From Aliiruegeria lutimaris (GTDB lineage Bacteria > Pseudomonadota > Alphaproteobacteria > Rhodobacterales > Rhodobacteraceae): DNA of 42,036 nt. The stretch covers positions 1 to 42,036 of the forward strand of contig NZ_FNEK01000041.1 in assembly GCF_900099935.1 (NCBI RefSeq), given 5' to 3'. The notes under the pieces were generated by a model that searched no databases, had not been told where the DNA came from, and saw nothing but the letters and a program-made list of their open reading frames with translations. This document shows positions 15,747 to 25,341 of this stretch, piece after piece; the first letter of the stretch is position 1, and the number at the start of each line of letters is the position of its first letter. A program made the translations under genes and the position numbers.

Positions 15747-16156
15747 GTTCGTGTCGCGAAAGGGATCGGCGCGTCGGGCGGAAAATGAAGCGCTTTTTCC
15801 TGCAGCCGCGCCACCGCCAGGAGAGGCACTTTGGGCCCGGGATCTCGGGCGGTTTCGACAGCATCCGCCGGCGAGCGCCTCAAGGATCACGCGTGCCGAG
15901 AAGACGGCCATCCGGGGGCGCTGCCCCCAGACCCCCGGGATATTTCCGGAAAGAGGAAGGAACGGGCCACCGTTGAAAGTGCACAGGTTCCGGGAGAAAT
16001 GCGCGCTTTGACTTCCACAATCGGTGAGCCTCCGGAGATTGCGCCACTGCATTTGGCAACATCAGGACAAGGGCACTGTGAAACGGATGCCTGGTGGCGC
16101 CAGGTACTCGGTGAAATTCCCGCCGGGGAACGAAACCCGGCGTGCTGTATCGCGGA
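15747..16156. other. Convergent intergenic region with dispersed repeat
   Basis: This 410-base gap lies between the rightward YGW-repeat gene and the leftward double-GAF gene. It holds GGGGGC/GCCCCC (15914-15919/15923-15928) and a GGGATATTT-CGGAAAGAGGAAGG module (about 15938-15960) that recurs at 25305-25328. No gene or clear terminator with a T-run was found. Confidence 0.5.
15914..15960. repeat. Dispersed intergenic palindromic repeat, copy 2
   Basis: The GGGGGC/GCCCCC hairpin is followed by CCGGGATATTTCCGG and AAAGAGGAAGG. The latter half matches the sequence just after phnE2 (GGGATATTTGTGGAAAGAGGAAGG near 25306). It is an intergenic element family, not a gene. Confidence 0.5.
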
Positions 16157-17275
16157 TCACTGGGCCGCGCGCAGGTCGAGAATATATTGCAGCAGCGCTG
16201 CTTCGGAGCGCTTCAACCGGTCGATCTGGGAAAAGATCTCGAGCTGCGTGATCGTGAACATGGCGATAACGCTGACAAGCAGTGTGTCGCTCTCCATATC
16301 GTCGATGCAATTCGGCCCGTCACCGACGAATTCCAGCGTCCCGTAGGCGATTCCGTCAAGGATCAGCGGTGTGCCGACGAATTTGCGTGGCGTGGACCCG
16401 TCGAAGGCGCATTTTCCCGCCAACCCGGCCGTTTGCGGATTTGCGAACCAGACGATTTCCTGTCCAGACATCAAATGCGCGGTCAGGCTGGCGGAATTGT
16501 CCGGGTTGCCCGGCGGCATGTCCTGGTCGGTGCTGCAAAATCGCGCGATCACCAGCGTGCGCGACCCGTCCACCCGCGTCACCCCGGCCGCGCGCATTTT
16601 CAGCGCCCGGCACCCTGCCGCCAACATTGCCTGCAACCGTTGCTCGGCGCTCTTGTCCGGTTCGGTGAAGGCGGCAATGATGGTGTCTCGGATGGCGGCG
16701 TTGCGCCGGGAACGGTTCAACGCGCGTTCCAGATCGTTCTGAAGCTGCCGGCTGGTGATCAGGGCCGCCCGCAGCAGGATCGCATCCGTCGCGCAATGGG
16801 CAAGATCCTGCATGACCGCGATGTCTTCCTCGCTCCAGTGGCGCACCTTGGGATCAACCACGCAAAGCGCCCCGAGAGCAGCCCCAGTCGGCCCGAAAAT
16901 CGGCGCCCCGAGATAGGAACGAAAGGGAAGTTGATCCAGCTCGGCCAGCTCGCCCCCCAAGGGATGGGTGTCCTTGTCATTGACGGCAAGCGGGACCGCA
17001 TCGCGGTGGACAAACTGGCTGAAGGATTTCGTGAGCGGGATCCAACCCGCCTGTTCCCACTCTGTCGGCATGCCCAGCCCGCTGACCAGGATCTGCCGTT
17101 CCACCTGCTGTTCGAACACGCCGATCAGCGCCATTTTCGCCGAAAAGATACGCCGCACGACCCGGGTGATATATTTCAGCGCCCCCTGCTCGTCGGGGTT
17201 GCATAAACCGAGCTCGTCGATTGAAAAGGCCTTTTGCCGGACAACCGGCGCGGGCTGGAGCTGCAACGCGGTCAT
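16157..17275 (-). CDS. Double-GAF-domain protein without an output domain
   Basis: The 372-residue protein contains two GAF domains: about 25-185 (ALIGVFEQQVERQIL ... FRSYLGAPIFGPTGAALGALCVVDP) and about 215-350 (FVGTPLILDGIAYGTLEFVGD), joined by a helical linker. No kinase, cyclase or DNA-binding domain follows; the C-terminus is a short helix ending LRAAQ. It is probably a soluble sensor or adaptor, with ligand unknown. The ATG at 17275 has GAGG at suitable spacing; a GTG at 17308 is the alternative. It lies 92 bases downstream of the ThDP enzyme gene on the same strand and could be cotranscribed. Confidence 0.75.
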   Translation of the reverse strand: MTALQLQPAPVVRQKAFSIDELGLCNPDEQGALKYITRVVRRIFSAKMALIGVFEQQVERQILVSGLGMPTEWEQAGWIPLTKSFSQFVHRDAVPLAVNDKDTHPLGGELAELDQLPFRSYLGAPIFGPTGAALGALCVVDPKVRHWSEEDIAVMQDLAHCATDAILLRAALITSRQLQNDLERALNRSRRNAAIRDTIIAAFTEPDKSAEQRLQAMLAAGCRALKMRAAGVTRVDGSRTLVIARFCSTDQDMPPGNPDNSASLTAHLMSGQEIVWFANPQTAGLAGKCAFDGSTPRKFVGTPLILDGIAYGTLEFVGDGPNCIDDMESDTLLVSVIAMFTITQLEIFSQIDRLKRSEAALLQYILDLRAAQ

Positions 17276-17367
17276 ATCGACCTCGATTGATCTGACAAGA
17301 ATGGACACAGCTTGCCGGCTAATTCATTAAATTGAGGTTAACTTTTGCAACGGTCGCGGCGCTGTCC

Positions 17368-18909
17368 TCAGCAGACGATCTCGATCAGCTTCGGACCGGG
17401 CGTCTCCATGGCCGCGCGGAAGGCGTCGGCAAAGCTCTCCATGTCCTGCACCCGGCGCGCTGGCACGCCATGCCCCTGCGACAGCGCCACCCAGTCCAAC
17501 TCGGGCCCTTCGACATTGAACATGCGCTCGGCATTGCGCCCGACATGGCTTACGCCAACATTGGCCAACTCCGCGCGCAGGATCTGGTAGCCGCGATTGG
17601 CGAAGATCAGCACCGTCATGTCGAGTTGTTCGCGTGCCATCGTCCAGAGCGACTGCAGCGTGTACATCGCCGAGCCGTCGCCCGTGGGCGCGATGACCTT
17701 GCGGTCCGGACAGGCCACCGCCGCGCCGACCGCCAGCGGCAGGGCCGCCCCGATCGCGCCGCCAGGATTGTAGAGCAGGTCGTGGTTGCGAGCAGTGCGC
17801 GTGGGCGGGATGACATCGGCGCCCGCCGTTACCGCCTCGTTGGCGATGATTGCCCCCTCGGGCAGCAACGCAGCAAGCGCCTGCCCGACCTTCGCCAACG
17901 TTAGCTCTCCCGTGGGAAGCTCCGGCACGTCCAGCGACAGCAAGGCGGGTTCCGCCTGCTCCGCGCCTGTTGCCACGATCAATGTCTGCAGCGTCCAGGC
18001 AATGTCCATCGTCGGCCCGCAAAGGTCGACCATCCGGCAATCGGCGGGCTCCGGCGTCGAGGGCCGGTCGGGATAGGCAAAAAAGGCCACTGGCTGGCCC
18101 GCGCCCAGCAGCACCAGGTGCTTGACGTCCTTCAGGATCTCGACATTTTCCAGCACCGGGTAGTGCAGGCACTCGATATCGACCGCGCCCTCGCCGCGCT
18201 CGATCCGCGGCAGGAAATAATCCGCCATCAGGCGGCAACCGGTCTTGCGGGCGATCTTGCCAGCCAGCCTTGCCAGCGGGCCGAACGCCGCTGCGCCACC
18301 GATAAACAACGCAGCCCCAGGCTCGGTCAGCGCGGCGGCGGCGGCGGCGATCTGGTCGGGGCGCGGACGGTGCAGTGCGACGGGCGGCAGCGGGTCCACC
18401 GGCCCCTCGGCCTCGCTCCAGGCGGTATTCGCGGGCAGCACCAGCGTGGCGATCTGGCCGTTGCGCGCAGTCGCGGCGCGGATCGCCTCCGCCCCGTCCT
18501 GCGCCACGGCCAGCGCATCCATCGACAGCTTGACCCAGTCGGAAACGGAGCGGGTAACGCCCTCGATATCACCCTTGAGCGGCGCGTCGAATTTCAGGTG
18601 GTAATCTGCATGTTCGCCCACGACATTGATCATGGCCGAATGCCCCTTTCGGGCGTTGTGCACATTGGCATAGCCATTGCCGAAACCGGGCGCGAGATGC
18701 AGCAGCGTCGCCGCCGGCTTGCCGCTCATGCGGAAATAGCCATCGGCCGCGCCTGTCACTCCGCCCTCGAACAGGCTGAGAATGCAGCGCATTTCGGGAT
18801 GCGAATCGAGCGCGGCGACGAAATGCATCTCGGACGTGCCGGGATTGGCAAAACAGACGTCCAGCCCGCCCGCGAGAAAGGTTTTCACAAGGGATTCTGC
18901 GCCGTTCAT
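17368..18909 (-). CDS. Thiamine-diphosphate-dependent enzyme, acetolactate synthase-like
   Basis: The 513-residue enzyme has the usual three domains: an N-terminal pyrimidine-binding domain with the catalytic Glu in ILSLFEGGVTGAADGYFRMSG, a middle domain, and a C-terminal pyrophosphate domain with the GDG...N metal motif (GDGSAMYTLQSLW ... IFANRGYQIL). It is shorter than authentic acetolactate synthase and lacks a neighbouring small subunit gene, so it is more likely a decarboxylase or carboligase of the benzoylformate decarboxylase/acetolactate synthase-like group. The substrate cannot be told. It diverges from ytoQ over 293 bases. Confidence 0.8.
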   Translation of the reverse strand: MNGAESLVKTFLAGGLDVCFANPGTSEMHFVAALDSHPEMRCILSLFEGGVTGAADGYFRMSGKPAATLLHLAPGFGNGYANVHNARKGHSAMINVVGEHADYHLKFDAPLKGDIEGVTRSVSDWVKLSMDALAVAQDGAEAIRAATARNGQIATLVLPANTAWSEAEGPVDPLPPVALHRPRPDQIAAAAAALTEPGAALFIGGAAAFGPLARLAGKIARKTGCRLMADYFLPRIERGEGAVDIECLHYPVLENVEILKDVKHLVLLGAGQPVAFFAYPDRPSTPEPADCRMVDLCGPTMDIAWTLQTLIVATGAEQAEPALLSLDVPELPTGELTLAKVGQALAALLPEGAIIANEAVTAGADVIPPTRTARNHDLLYNPGGAIGAALPLAVGAAVACPDRKVIAPTGDGSAMYTLQSLWTMAREQLDMTVLIFANRGYQILRAELANVGVSHVGRNAERMFNVEGPELDWVALSQGHGVPARRVQDMESFADAFRAAMETPGPKLIEIVC

Positions 18910-19202
18910 ACCTGCACCTCATCTTCGGCCTTGGGGCCAGCCGTTTCCGCCGCGCAGTCAAGCACAGCGAAAAGATGCGTGCACTTGGAAAATCCGCCGC
19001 GCCGGCTCACGACATTCCATTTTCACGGGCGCTCGTCTTGAGTTCCGCAACCTGTCGGAGAGCGCTCAAACCATGGCGGCACATGAGACCATGCCGGGAA
19101 ATTGCCAAATGGCACCGCGAAAAATCCTGTTCTGCGATGATCGCTGGACATTGGTAACGTCTTTCGGGACGCTGAAGGCAACGAACAAAGGGAAATGACG
19201 TG

Positions 19203-19646
19203 ATGCTGAAGGTTTACCTGTCAGGCGAGATTCATACTGACTGGAGAGAACGAATTGTCGACGGTTCGAAAGGGCTGGATGTCGCGTTCAACAGCCCGGT
19301 TACCGATCACGCGGCAAGCGATGACTGCGGCGTTGCGATACTTGGCGCCGAGCCGGACAAGTTCTGGCACGACCACAAGGGCGCGAAGCTGAACGCCATT
19401 CGCACCCGCAAGGGCATCGAGGACGCGGATATCGTCGTGGTGCGCTTCGGAGACCAGTACAAACAGTGGAACGCCGCCTTCGATGCGGGGTATGCCGCGG
19501 CACTGGGAAAGTCTCTGATCATACTTCACGGGAAAAGCCATCAACACGCATTGAAGGAAGTCGACGCAGCGGCGCTGGCCGTGGCCGAGGAACCGGAGCA
19601 AGTGGTTCAAATTCTTCGATATGTTCTGGACGGCTCGCTACCCTGA
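19203..19646 (+). CDS. ytoQ: YtoQ family protein
   Basis: The 147-residue cytosolic protein matches the YtoQ family: it starts MLKVYLSGEIHTDWRERI, then contains DKFWHDHKGAKLNAIRTRK, DADIVVVRFGDQYKQWNAAFDAGYAAALGKSLIILH and ALKEVDAAA. The fold resembles nucleoside 2-deoxyribosyltransferase-like proteins; the actual role is unknown. The ATG at 19203 is preferred to an immediately preceding GTG at 19200. Confidence 0.8.
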   Translation: MLKVYLSGEIHTDWRERIVDGSKGLDVAFNSPVTDHAASDDCGVAILGAEPDKFWHDHKGAKLNAIRTRKGIEDADIVVVRFGDQYKQWNAAFDAGYAAALGKSLIILHGKSHQHALKEVDAAALAVAEEPEQVVQILRYVLDGSLP

Positions 19647-19700
19647 TAGTCGCCCCCGGTCACGCTCAGCCCGTTTCCCCGGTTTCGCCCCGGCGGTGTC

Positions 19701-20228
19701 TCAGCGTGTCCCCGCCAGCCGCCCGTAGGCGCCCAGCGCAAAGAGCAGCGGCGTTCCGGGCCTGTGTGTGACACGCTCCACCTGGCCGATAACGATCGTG
19801 TGGTCCCCTGCCCCGTGAGAGGCGAAATGGCGGCAGTCGAGCCGGGTCAGGCAGCCGGCCAGATGCGGCACGCCGGCCTCGCTCTCGGCCCAGTCGATCC
19901 CGGAGAAATCATCGGCCCGATCGGCGAAACGCTGGGAAATCTCGAGCTGGCCGGCCTCCAGCACATGGATGGAGAAGTCACGCGCGGCCACGAAGGCGTC
20001 GTGGCGCGGCGAGAGCAGCGCCGGGCACCACAGCACCAGCGGCGGGTCGAGCGAGACGGAGGTGAAGCTGTTGACGGTAAAGCCCAGCGGCCCCTCCTCC
20101 GAACCGCAAGTTACCACCGTCACCCCGGTGGCATAGGCGCCGAGCGCCGTACGCAGCGCCCTTTCGCGGCCCGGGCCGGGCGTGAAGCTTTCGCTTTCCA
20201 TTCTCTTCCTCTCCGGCGCGCTCTCCAT
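19701..20228 (-). CDS. Flavin reductase-like FMN-binding protein
   Basis: The 175-residue protein has the FMN-binding split-barrel fold of the flavin reductase family: ALGAYATGVTVVTCGSEEGPLGFTVNSFTSVSLDPPLVLWC near the N-terminus is diagnostic, and GDHTIVIGQVERV lies in the C-terminal part. It would reduce flavin with NAD(P)H, usually for a partner monooxygenase, but none is in this window. The ATG at 20228 overlaps the stop of the upstream aldo/keto reductase (TGATG), with GAGG 7 bases upstream, so the two are translationally coupled. Confidence 0.85.
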   Translation of the reverse strand: MESAPERKRMESESFTPGPGRERALRTALGAYATGVTVVTCGSEEGPLGFTVNSFTSVSLDPPLVLWCPALLSPRHDAFVAARDFSIHVLEAGQLEISQRFADRADDFSGIDWAESEAGVPHLAGCLTRLDCRHFASHGAGDHTIVIGQVERVTHRPGTPLLFALGAYGRLAGTR

Positions 20229-21121
20229 CAGGGCACCTCGTGTCCGAGCGCCGCCGTGTAGAGGGCGTACCATGTCTCACGGTCCATGTTGACCTTGAAA
20301 GCGTCCGCGAACGCGCGGATGCGCTCCAGCTTGTTGGTGCCGATCACCGGCAGGATACAGGCCGGATGCGCCAGCAGCCACGCCACCGCGATCACGCCGG
20401 CCTCCACCCCGTCGCGTTCGGCAAAATGCTTCAGCGCCTCGTTCATGCGGTTATGCCCGGAGGAGAGCAACGCGCCGCCGCCCAGCGGCGACCATGCCAT
20501 GGGCGCAACGCCTTCGCGCTGCAGAAAGGCCAGTTCGCCATTGGTCATCGGCTGGTGGGTGAGCAGCGAGATCTCGATCTGGTTGGTGACCAGCCGGTTC
20601 TCCATCGCCGATTGCAGCAATTCCCAGTCATGCGGCTTGAAATTGGACACACCCACCGCGCGTACCTTGCCCGAGGCCACGGCCTCGTCCAGCGCCCGCC
20701 CGGTCTCGACCGGGTCCATCAGCGGATCTGGCCGGTGCAGCAGGAACAGGTCGATCCGATCCGTCTTCAACTTGCGCAGCGAGCGCTCCAGCGAGGCGGA
20801 GATATGCGCCGGCGAGGTGTCGTAATATTTCACCGCGCGGCCGGAATACTTGCCGATCGGCGCGATGATATCGCATTTGGTCACGATCTCCATCCGCGCC
20901 CGCAGCTCCGGCGCATCCTTCAGCGCCTTGCCTAGGATCGCTTCTGTCGTATAGCCGCCATAGATGTCGGCGATGTCGAAACTGGTGATCCCCTGCTCCA
21001 GACAGGCCTCGATCTTTTTCTGAACACGGGCGGGCGAGGTGTCCTCGTCATCTCCCAGCCGCCACAGGCCATAGACGATCCGGCTGAGTTCCAGCCCGAC
21101 ACTGAGTTCCACCCGTTCCAT
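20228..21121 (-). CDS. Aldo/keto reductase, YdhF-like
   Basis: The 297-residue enzyme shows the catalytic Asp and Tyr in FDIADIYGGYTTEAILGKAL, Lys in IVTKCDI and His in LFLLHRPDPLMDP. The VGVSNFKPHDWELLQ and PVIGTNKLERI segments place it near E. coli YdhF. The ATG at 21121 follows AAAGGA at good spacing. It is the first gene of a two-gene unit with the flavin reductase and diverges from phnC across 310 bases. Confidence 0.88.
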   Translation of the reverse strand: MERVELSVGLELSRIVYGLWRLGDDEDTSPARVQKKIEACLEQGITSFDIADIYGGYTTEAILGKALKDAPELRARMEIVTKCDIIAPIGKYSGRAVKYYDTSPAHISASLERSLRKLKTDRIDLFLLHRPDPLMDPVETGRALDEAVASGKVRAVGVSNFKPHDWELLQSAMENRLVTNQIEISLLTHQPMTNGELAFLQREGVAPMAWSPLGGGALLSSGHNRMNEALKHFAERDGVEAGVIAVAWLLAHPACILPVIGTNKLERIRAFADAFKVNMDRETWYALYTAALGHEVP

Positions 21122-21431
21122 CAGACGTCCTTTCACACAACTGATAGCCCGATACCCTTGCCCGGCCCCGATCACAACCGGCTTGACCCGGCATGGAGGC
21201 ATTGCCCCCTACGCTCCACATCCGCATTCCGGAAGGGAAGGCGCGACACCAATAGTTGTGGACGAGCCCCCTTAAGCGAAGGCAACCAATTAAACATAAT
21301 TGAAAATTCCACCACCAAAACGCCACACGTCACAAATCGGTTTCACCCGCGACGCACAAGCTTCGCAAATCCTTAACGCATATATCGCTCAGGCTGCCCA
21401 AGGCGAGGACACGAACACCTTTGGGGTATAC
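21122..21431. promoter_or_regulatory. Divergent region between the aldo/keto reductase and phnC
   Basis: This 310-base gap must contain the phnCDE promoter. It is more AT-rich than its neighbours (AATTAAACATAATTG near 21288). I looked for a Pho box (two CTGTCAT-like half-sites) and found no convincing one; CGTCACAAAT followed by TTTCAC near 21329-21349 is too weak to call. Confidence 0.35.
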
Positions 21432-22268
<837 letters not shown>

Positions 22269-22337
22269 TCCACCCAAAGCTTTCATCTGCCCGTTGCCGG
22301 TGATCGGGAACGGGTCCACTCAACGGGAGAAACAAAG

Positions 22338-23244
22338 ATGAAAAAAACTGGCTGCTGCCCTCGTGGCCACCACCGCCATGGCCGCCCCGGCCCTGGCCGC
22401 GGATACGATCGACGAATTCCGCATCGCCATCCTCGGCGGCGAGAACGCCCAGGACCGCGTTGCCAATAACGAGTGCCTGCGCGCCTATATCGAGGATGCC
22501 CTTGGCGTGCCGACCAAGACTTTCACCCCCGCCGACTATGACGGCGCCATCCAGGGTCTGCTCGGCGGCACCATCGACGTCTCCTGGCTGGGCGCCTCCG
22601 GCTATGCCAAGACCTACTTGACCGATCCCGAGGCCGTCGAGCCCGTGTTGGTCAAGACCAACATGGACGGCTCCTTCTCCTATTTTTCGATCGGGTTTGC
22701 CCGCGCGGACGGCACCATTACCTCGCTCGATGACATGAAGGGCAAGGTCTTCGGCTTTGGCGACCCCAACTCCACCTCGGGCTACCTGATCCCCTCGGTC
22801 GAGATCCCCGCACTCACCGGCGCCTCCATGGAATCGGGCGACTATTTCGGCGAGGTCAAGTTCACCGGCGGCCACGAGCAGACCATCGTTGCGGTTGCCA
22901 GCGGCGACATCGACGGCGGCGTGACCTGGGCCGACGGTCTGGGCGACTGGGAAGACGGCTACAATTCCGGCGCGCTGCGCAAGGCGGTGGATGCCGGCCT
23001 CGTCGACATGAACGACCTGGTCGAGATCTGGCGTTCCAAGCCGATCCCGGAAGGCCCGGTTGTGCTGCGCAAGGCCCTGCCTGCCGACGTGAAGGAAAAG
23101 GTCACCGCGATCTATCAGAACATGATCGAGACCGACAAGGACTGTGCCTACGACATCGCCTCGGGCGAGACCGCCGGCTTCGCACCGATCACCCATGGCG
23201 CCCATCTCTCGATCATCGCGACCCGTCAGCAGAAGTCCAACTGA
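22338..23244 (+). pseudogene. phnD: Phosphonate-binding protein PhnD, frameshifted at an A7 run in the signal peptide
   Basis: PhnD is the periplasmic substrate-binding protein of the phosphonate transporter. GGGAGA precedes ATG at 22338, which is followed by seven A (22341-22347). With six A the frame would read MKKLAAALVATTAMAAPALA, a perfect signal peptide, and continue into DTIDEFRIAILGGENAQDR and the rest (301 residues). With seven A the ATG frame is lost after three residues. The body of the gene is intact to 23244 (SWLGASGYAKTYL, FGDPNSTSGYLIPS, GGVTWADGLGDW). An internal ATG at 22363 would cut off the positive part of the signal peptide. The cause may be slippage, mutation or homopolymer error. 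Confidence 0.85.
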
Positions 23245-23319
23245 GACGAACAGGTACCGCGGGCCCCGCATGTCGCGGGGCTCGACATCACCCACCTAGC
23301 AGAACGATCTTCCAAGGGA

Positions 23320-23437
23320 CGATCGTGCCTCGGGCGGGAGTATTTCGACCAGGAAGAAAAGCCTGTGCCACCCAGGATTTCTTCCTGGTCAAAATACTCC
23401 GGGGGAGCGCTCGGCAGAGCGCGGGGGCAGAGCCCCC
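23320..23437. repeat. Large inverted repeat plus two hairpins between phnD and phnE1
   Basis: Arms 23337-23359 and 23378-23400 pair over 23 bp with one mismatch around an 18-base loop. They are followed by GCGCTC/GAGCGC (23407-23412/23417-23422) and GGGGGC/GCCCCC (23423-23428/23432-23437). The same modules appear at 215-332. In an ABC-transporter operon such a hairpin often protects the binding-protein mRNA and lowers permease expression; that role is inferred. Confidence 0.75.
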
Positions 23438-23469
23438 TCCCCGGCACGAACTGAACGAAAGCAGCATTC

Positions 23470-24053
23470 ATGGCCGACGCCGCCACAAACACGCCGGACC
23501 GTATCGCCCAGATCCACAGCGCCTACATGGCGTTGGCCCGCCGCAAGCGGCTCTATTCCGGGCTTATTCTGGCGCTCTTCGCTGTGCTTTTCGTTTCCGG
23601 CTTCAAGATCGCGGAAGACCGCAACGCCAGCGGTTTCATGAACGGCATCGGCGATATTTTCGACTTTCCTTCCGAAGTCGTGGCCGAGGCAGTCGAGAAA
23701 TCCGTCAACCTTCCCGGCCACCTGGTGACCTATTTCCCGGCGCTTCTGGAAACCCTCAACATCGCCGCCGTCGCCACCATTCTCGGCGTGATCGTCGGCA
23801 CCGTCCTGTCCCTGCTTTCCACCCGTGGCCTGGCACGGTTTCCACGTCTTATCCCCGTCTTCCGCCGGTTGATGGATCTGATGCGAGCCTTTCCCCAGAT
23901 CGTCGTCGCGCTGGTGCTCATCTTTACCCTCGGCTTCGGCCCCGTGCCCGCGATGATCGCCATCGCCATCCACACTGCCGGCGCCATCGGAAAGCTCTAC
24001 TCGGAGATCAACGAGAATGCCGACCTGAAGCCCGTGGAGGGCCTCACTTCGGT
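23470..24053 (+). pseudogene. phnE: Phosphonate permease PhnE1, C-terminus deleted
   Basis: The first 195 residues are a normal PhnE permease N-terminal part: ARRKRLYSG, a first membrane segment, FPALLETLNIAAVATILGV, and LMDLMRAFPQIVVALVLIFTLGFGPVPAMIAIAIHTAGAIGKL, ending at ENADLKPVEGLTSV in the EAA loop. After about 24053 the similarity jumps to PhnE2 in another frame, and the ATG frame runs out of register to a stop at 24246. The rest of the EAA loop and the last membrane segments, roughly 90-100 residues, are missing, so PhnE1 should not function. Confidence 0.8.
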
Positions 24054-25274
24054 TATGTTTTCCATGCCTTCGACGTTCCGGGCCTCGTGCAGCGGGCGAG
24101 CATTGAGAACGCGCGCGTGCTCGTCTCCGATGCCTATCGCTACAAGACGCATGTCACCCGGGACAATCGCAATGGCGACATCGCTGTCTCGATCGAAGGC
24201 AAGCGCAACCATGTCCACGGACCGGAGACGATGCCGGACTGGGTGACGCTTGGCCCCGAACGTACCGAGATCGACCTACCCCACGGCCACAGCGTGACCT
24301 ATCTGCCCGATGTCGTGATCTATGATCACCCCGCCCATGGCGAGATCCGGGTGAACCGCGTCGATGGCGCCTTCGTGGCCGAGTTACCAGATGGTCTCCC
24401 CGAGGATGTGGTGAATGCCTCCCGCAACCGCGTTTCCATCACAACCGCTGCTGGCCGCCTCGCCGTAACCCGCAATAAGGCCGAGACGTTCGGCTATGCC
24501 AAGGACTGGGAGTTGTTCTTCTTCACGCTGGACAGCCCCTATTACAGCCGCTCGGCCTTCGAGATCTTTTTTGGCCCGCAGAACGACGATACCCGCGGCA
24601 ATATTGCCGGCGCGGCGCAGGATTTCTGGAACAACACGCTCTGGCGGCACAAGGACGTGGCCTGGGCTATGTTCGAGACCATTCTCATGGCTTTCTTCGG
24701 CACGTTCGGCGCCGCAATGGTGGCCCTGCCGGTGGCCTTCCTTGCCGCGCGCAACTTCACCCCGTTGATGAGCCTGCGCTTCTTCTTCCGTCAGATCTTC
24801 GATTTCGTGCGCGGCGTCGATGCGCTGATATGGGCAATCGTGCTCGCCCGCGCCTTCGGACTCGGTCCGATGACCGGCGCGCTCGCCATTCTCGTTACCG
24901 ATAGCGGCAGCTTCGGCAAGATCTTCTCCGAGACGCTGGAAAACGTGGACGAGAAACAGATCGAGGGCATTCATTCCACCGGCGCACGGCCGCTGCAACG
25001 CTACCGTTTCGGGGTGATCCCGCAGGTTGCGCCCGTCCTGCTGAGCCAGGTCCTCTATTTCTTTGAATCCAACGCACGCTCGGCCACGGTGATCGGCGCC
25101 ATCACTGGCGGCGGTATCGGCTTGATTCTGACCCAAGCGATCAACACCCAGCAGGACTGGGAGCAGGTCACCTGGTATATCGTGCTGATTTTGCTGATGG
25201 TGATCGCGATGGATACGCTCTCGGGCTGGATCCGTGCCCGTGTGATCAAGGGTGGCGAAGACCCGGTGCTGTAA
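24054..25274 (+). pseudogene. phnE: Phosphonate permease PhnE2, N-terminus lost at the junction with PhnE1
   Basis: From about 24054 the frame reads FHAFDVPGLVQRASIENARV and DAYRYKTHVTRDNRNGD, characteristic of the large periplasmic segment of the second PhnE of alphaproteobacteria. It then continues through an intact permease core: AWAMFETILMAFFGTFGAA, FDFVRGVDALIWAIVLARAFG, the EAA loop EKQIEGIHSTGARPLQRYRFG, and ITGGGIGLIL, to the stop at 25274. The start codon and roughly the first 30-40 residues are gone, and the junction is out of frame with PhnE1. Internal ATG or GTG codons exist, but none has a good ribosome site. Confidence 0.8.
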
Positions 25275-25275
25275 T

Positions 25276-25328
25276 CTGCCGGCACGCCGGCAGATGCCTC
25301 CGGCGGGGATATTTGTGGAAAGAGGAAG
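25276..25328. repeat. Palindrome and dispersed repeat after phnE2
   Basis: CTGCCGGC (25276-25283) and GCCGGCAG (25286-25293) form a near-perfect hairpin two bases after the phnE2 stop, followed by the GGGGATATTT-GTGGAAAGAGGAAGG module also present near 15938-15960. It has no T-run, so it is a processing or stability element more than a classical terminator. Confidence 0.6.
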
Positions 25329-25341
25329 GTGAGAGCACCGG

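Noticed and set aside
14934-16052. A 372-codon minus-strand frame rich in PAI/PAM units opposite the second YGW copy
   Set aside because: It is the antisense shadow of TATGGCTGG repeats; there is no ribosome site or family similarity, and third-position variation fits the plus-strand frame.
21325-21352. Pho box upstream of phnC
   Set aside because: CGTCACAAAT and TTTCAC resemble half-sites only loosely and the spacing does not fit two 7-base half-sites 11 bases apart.
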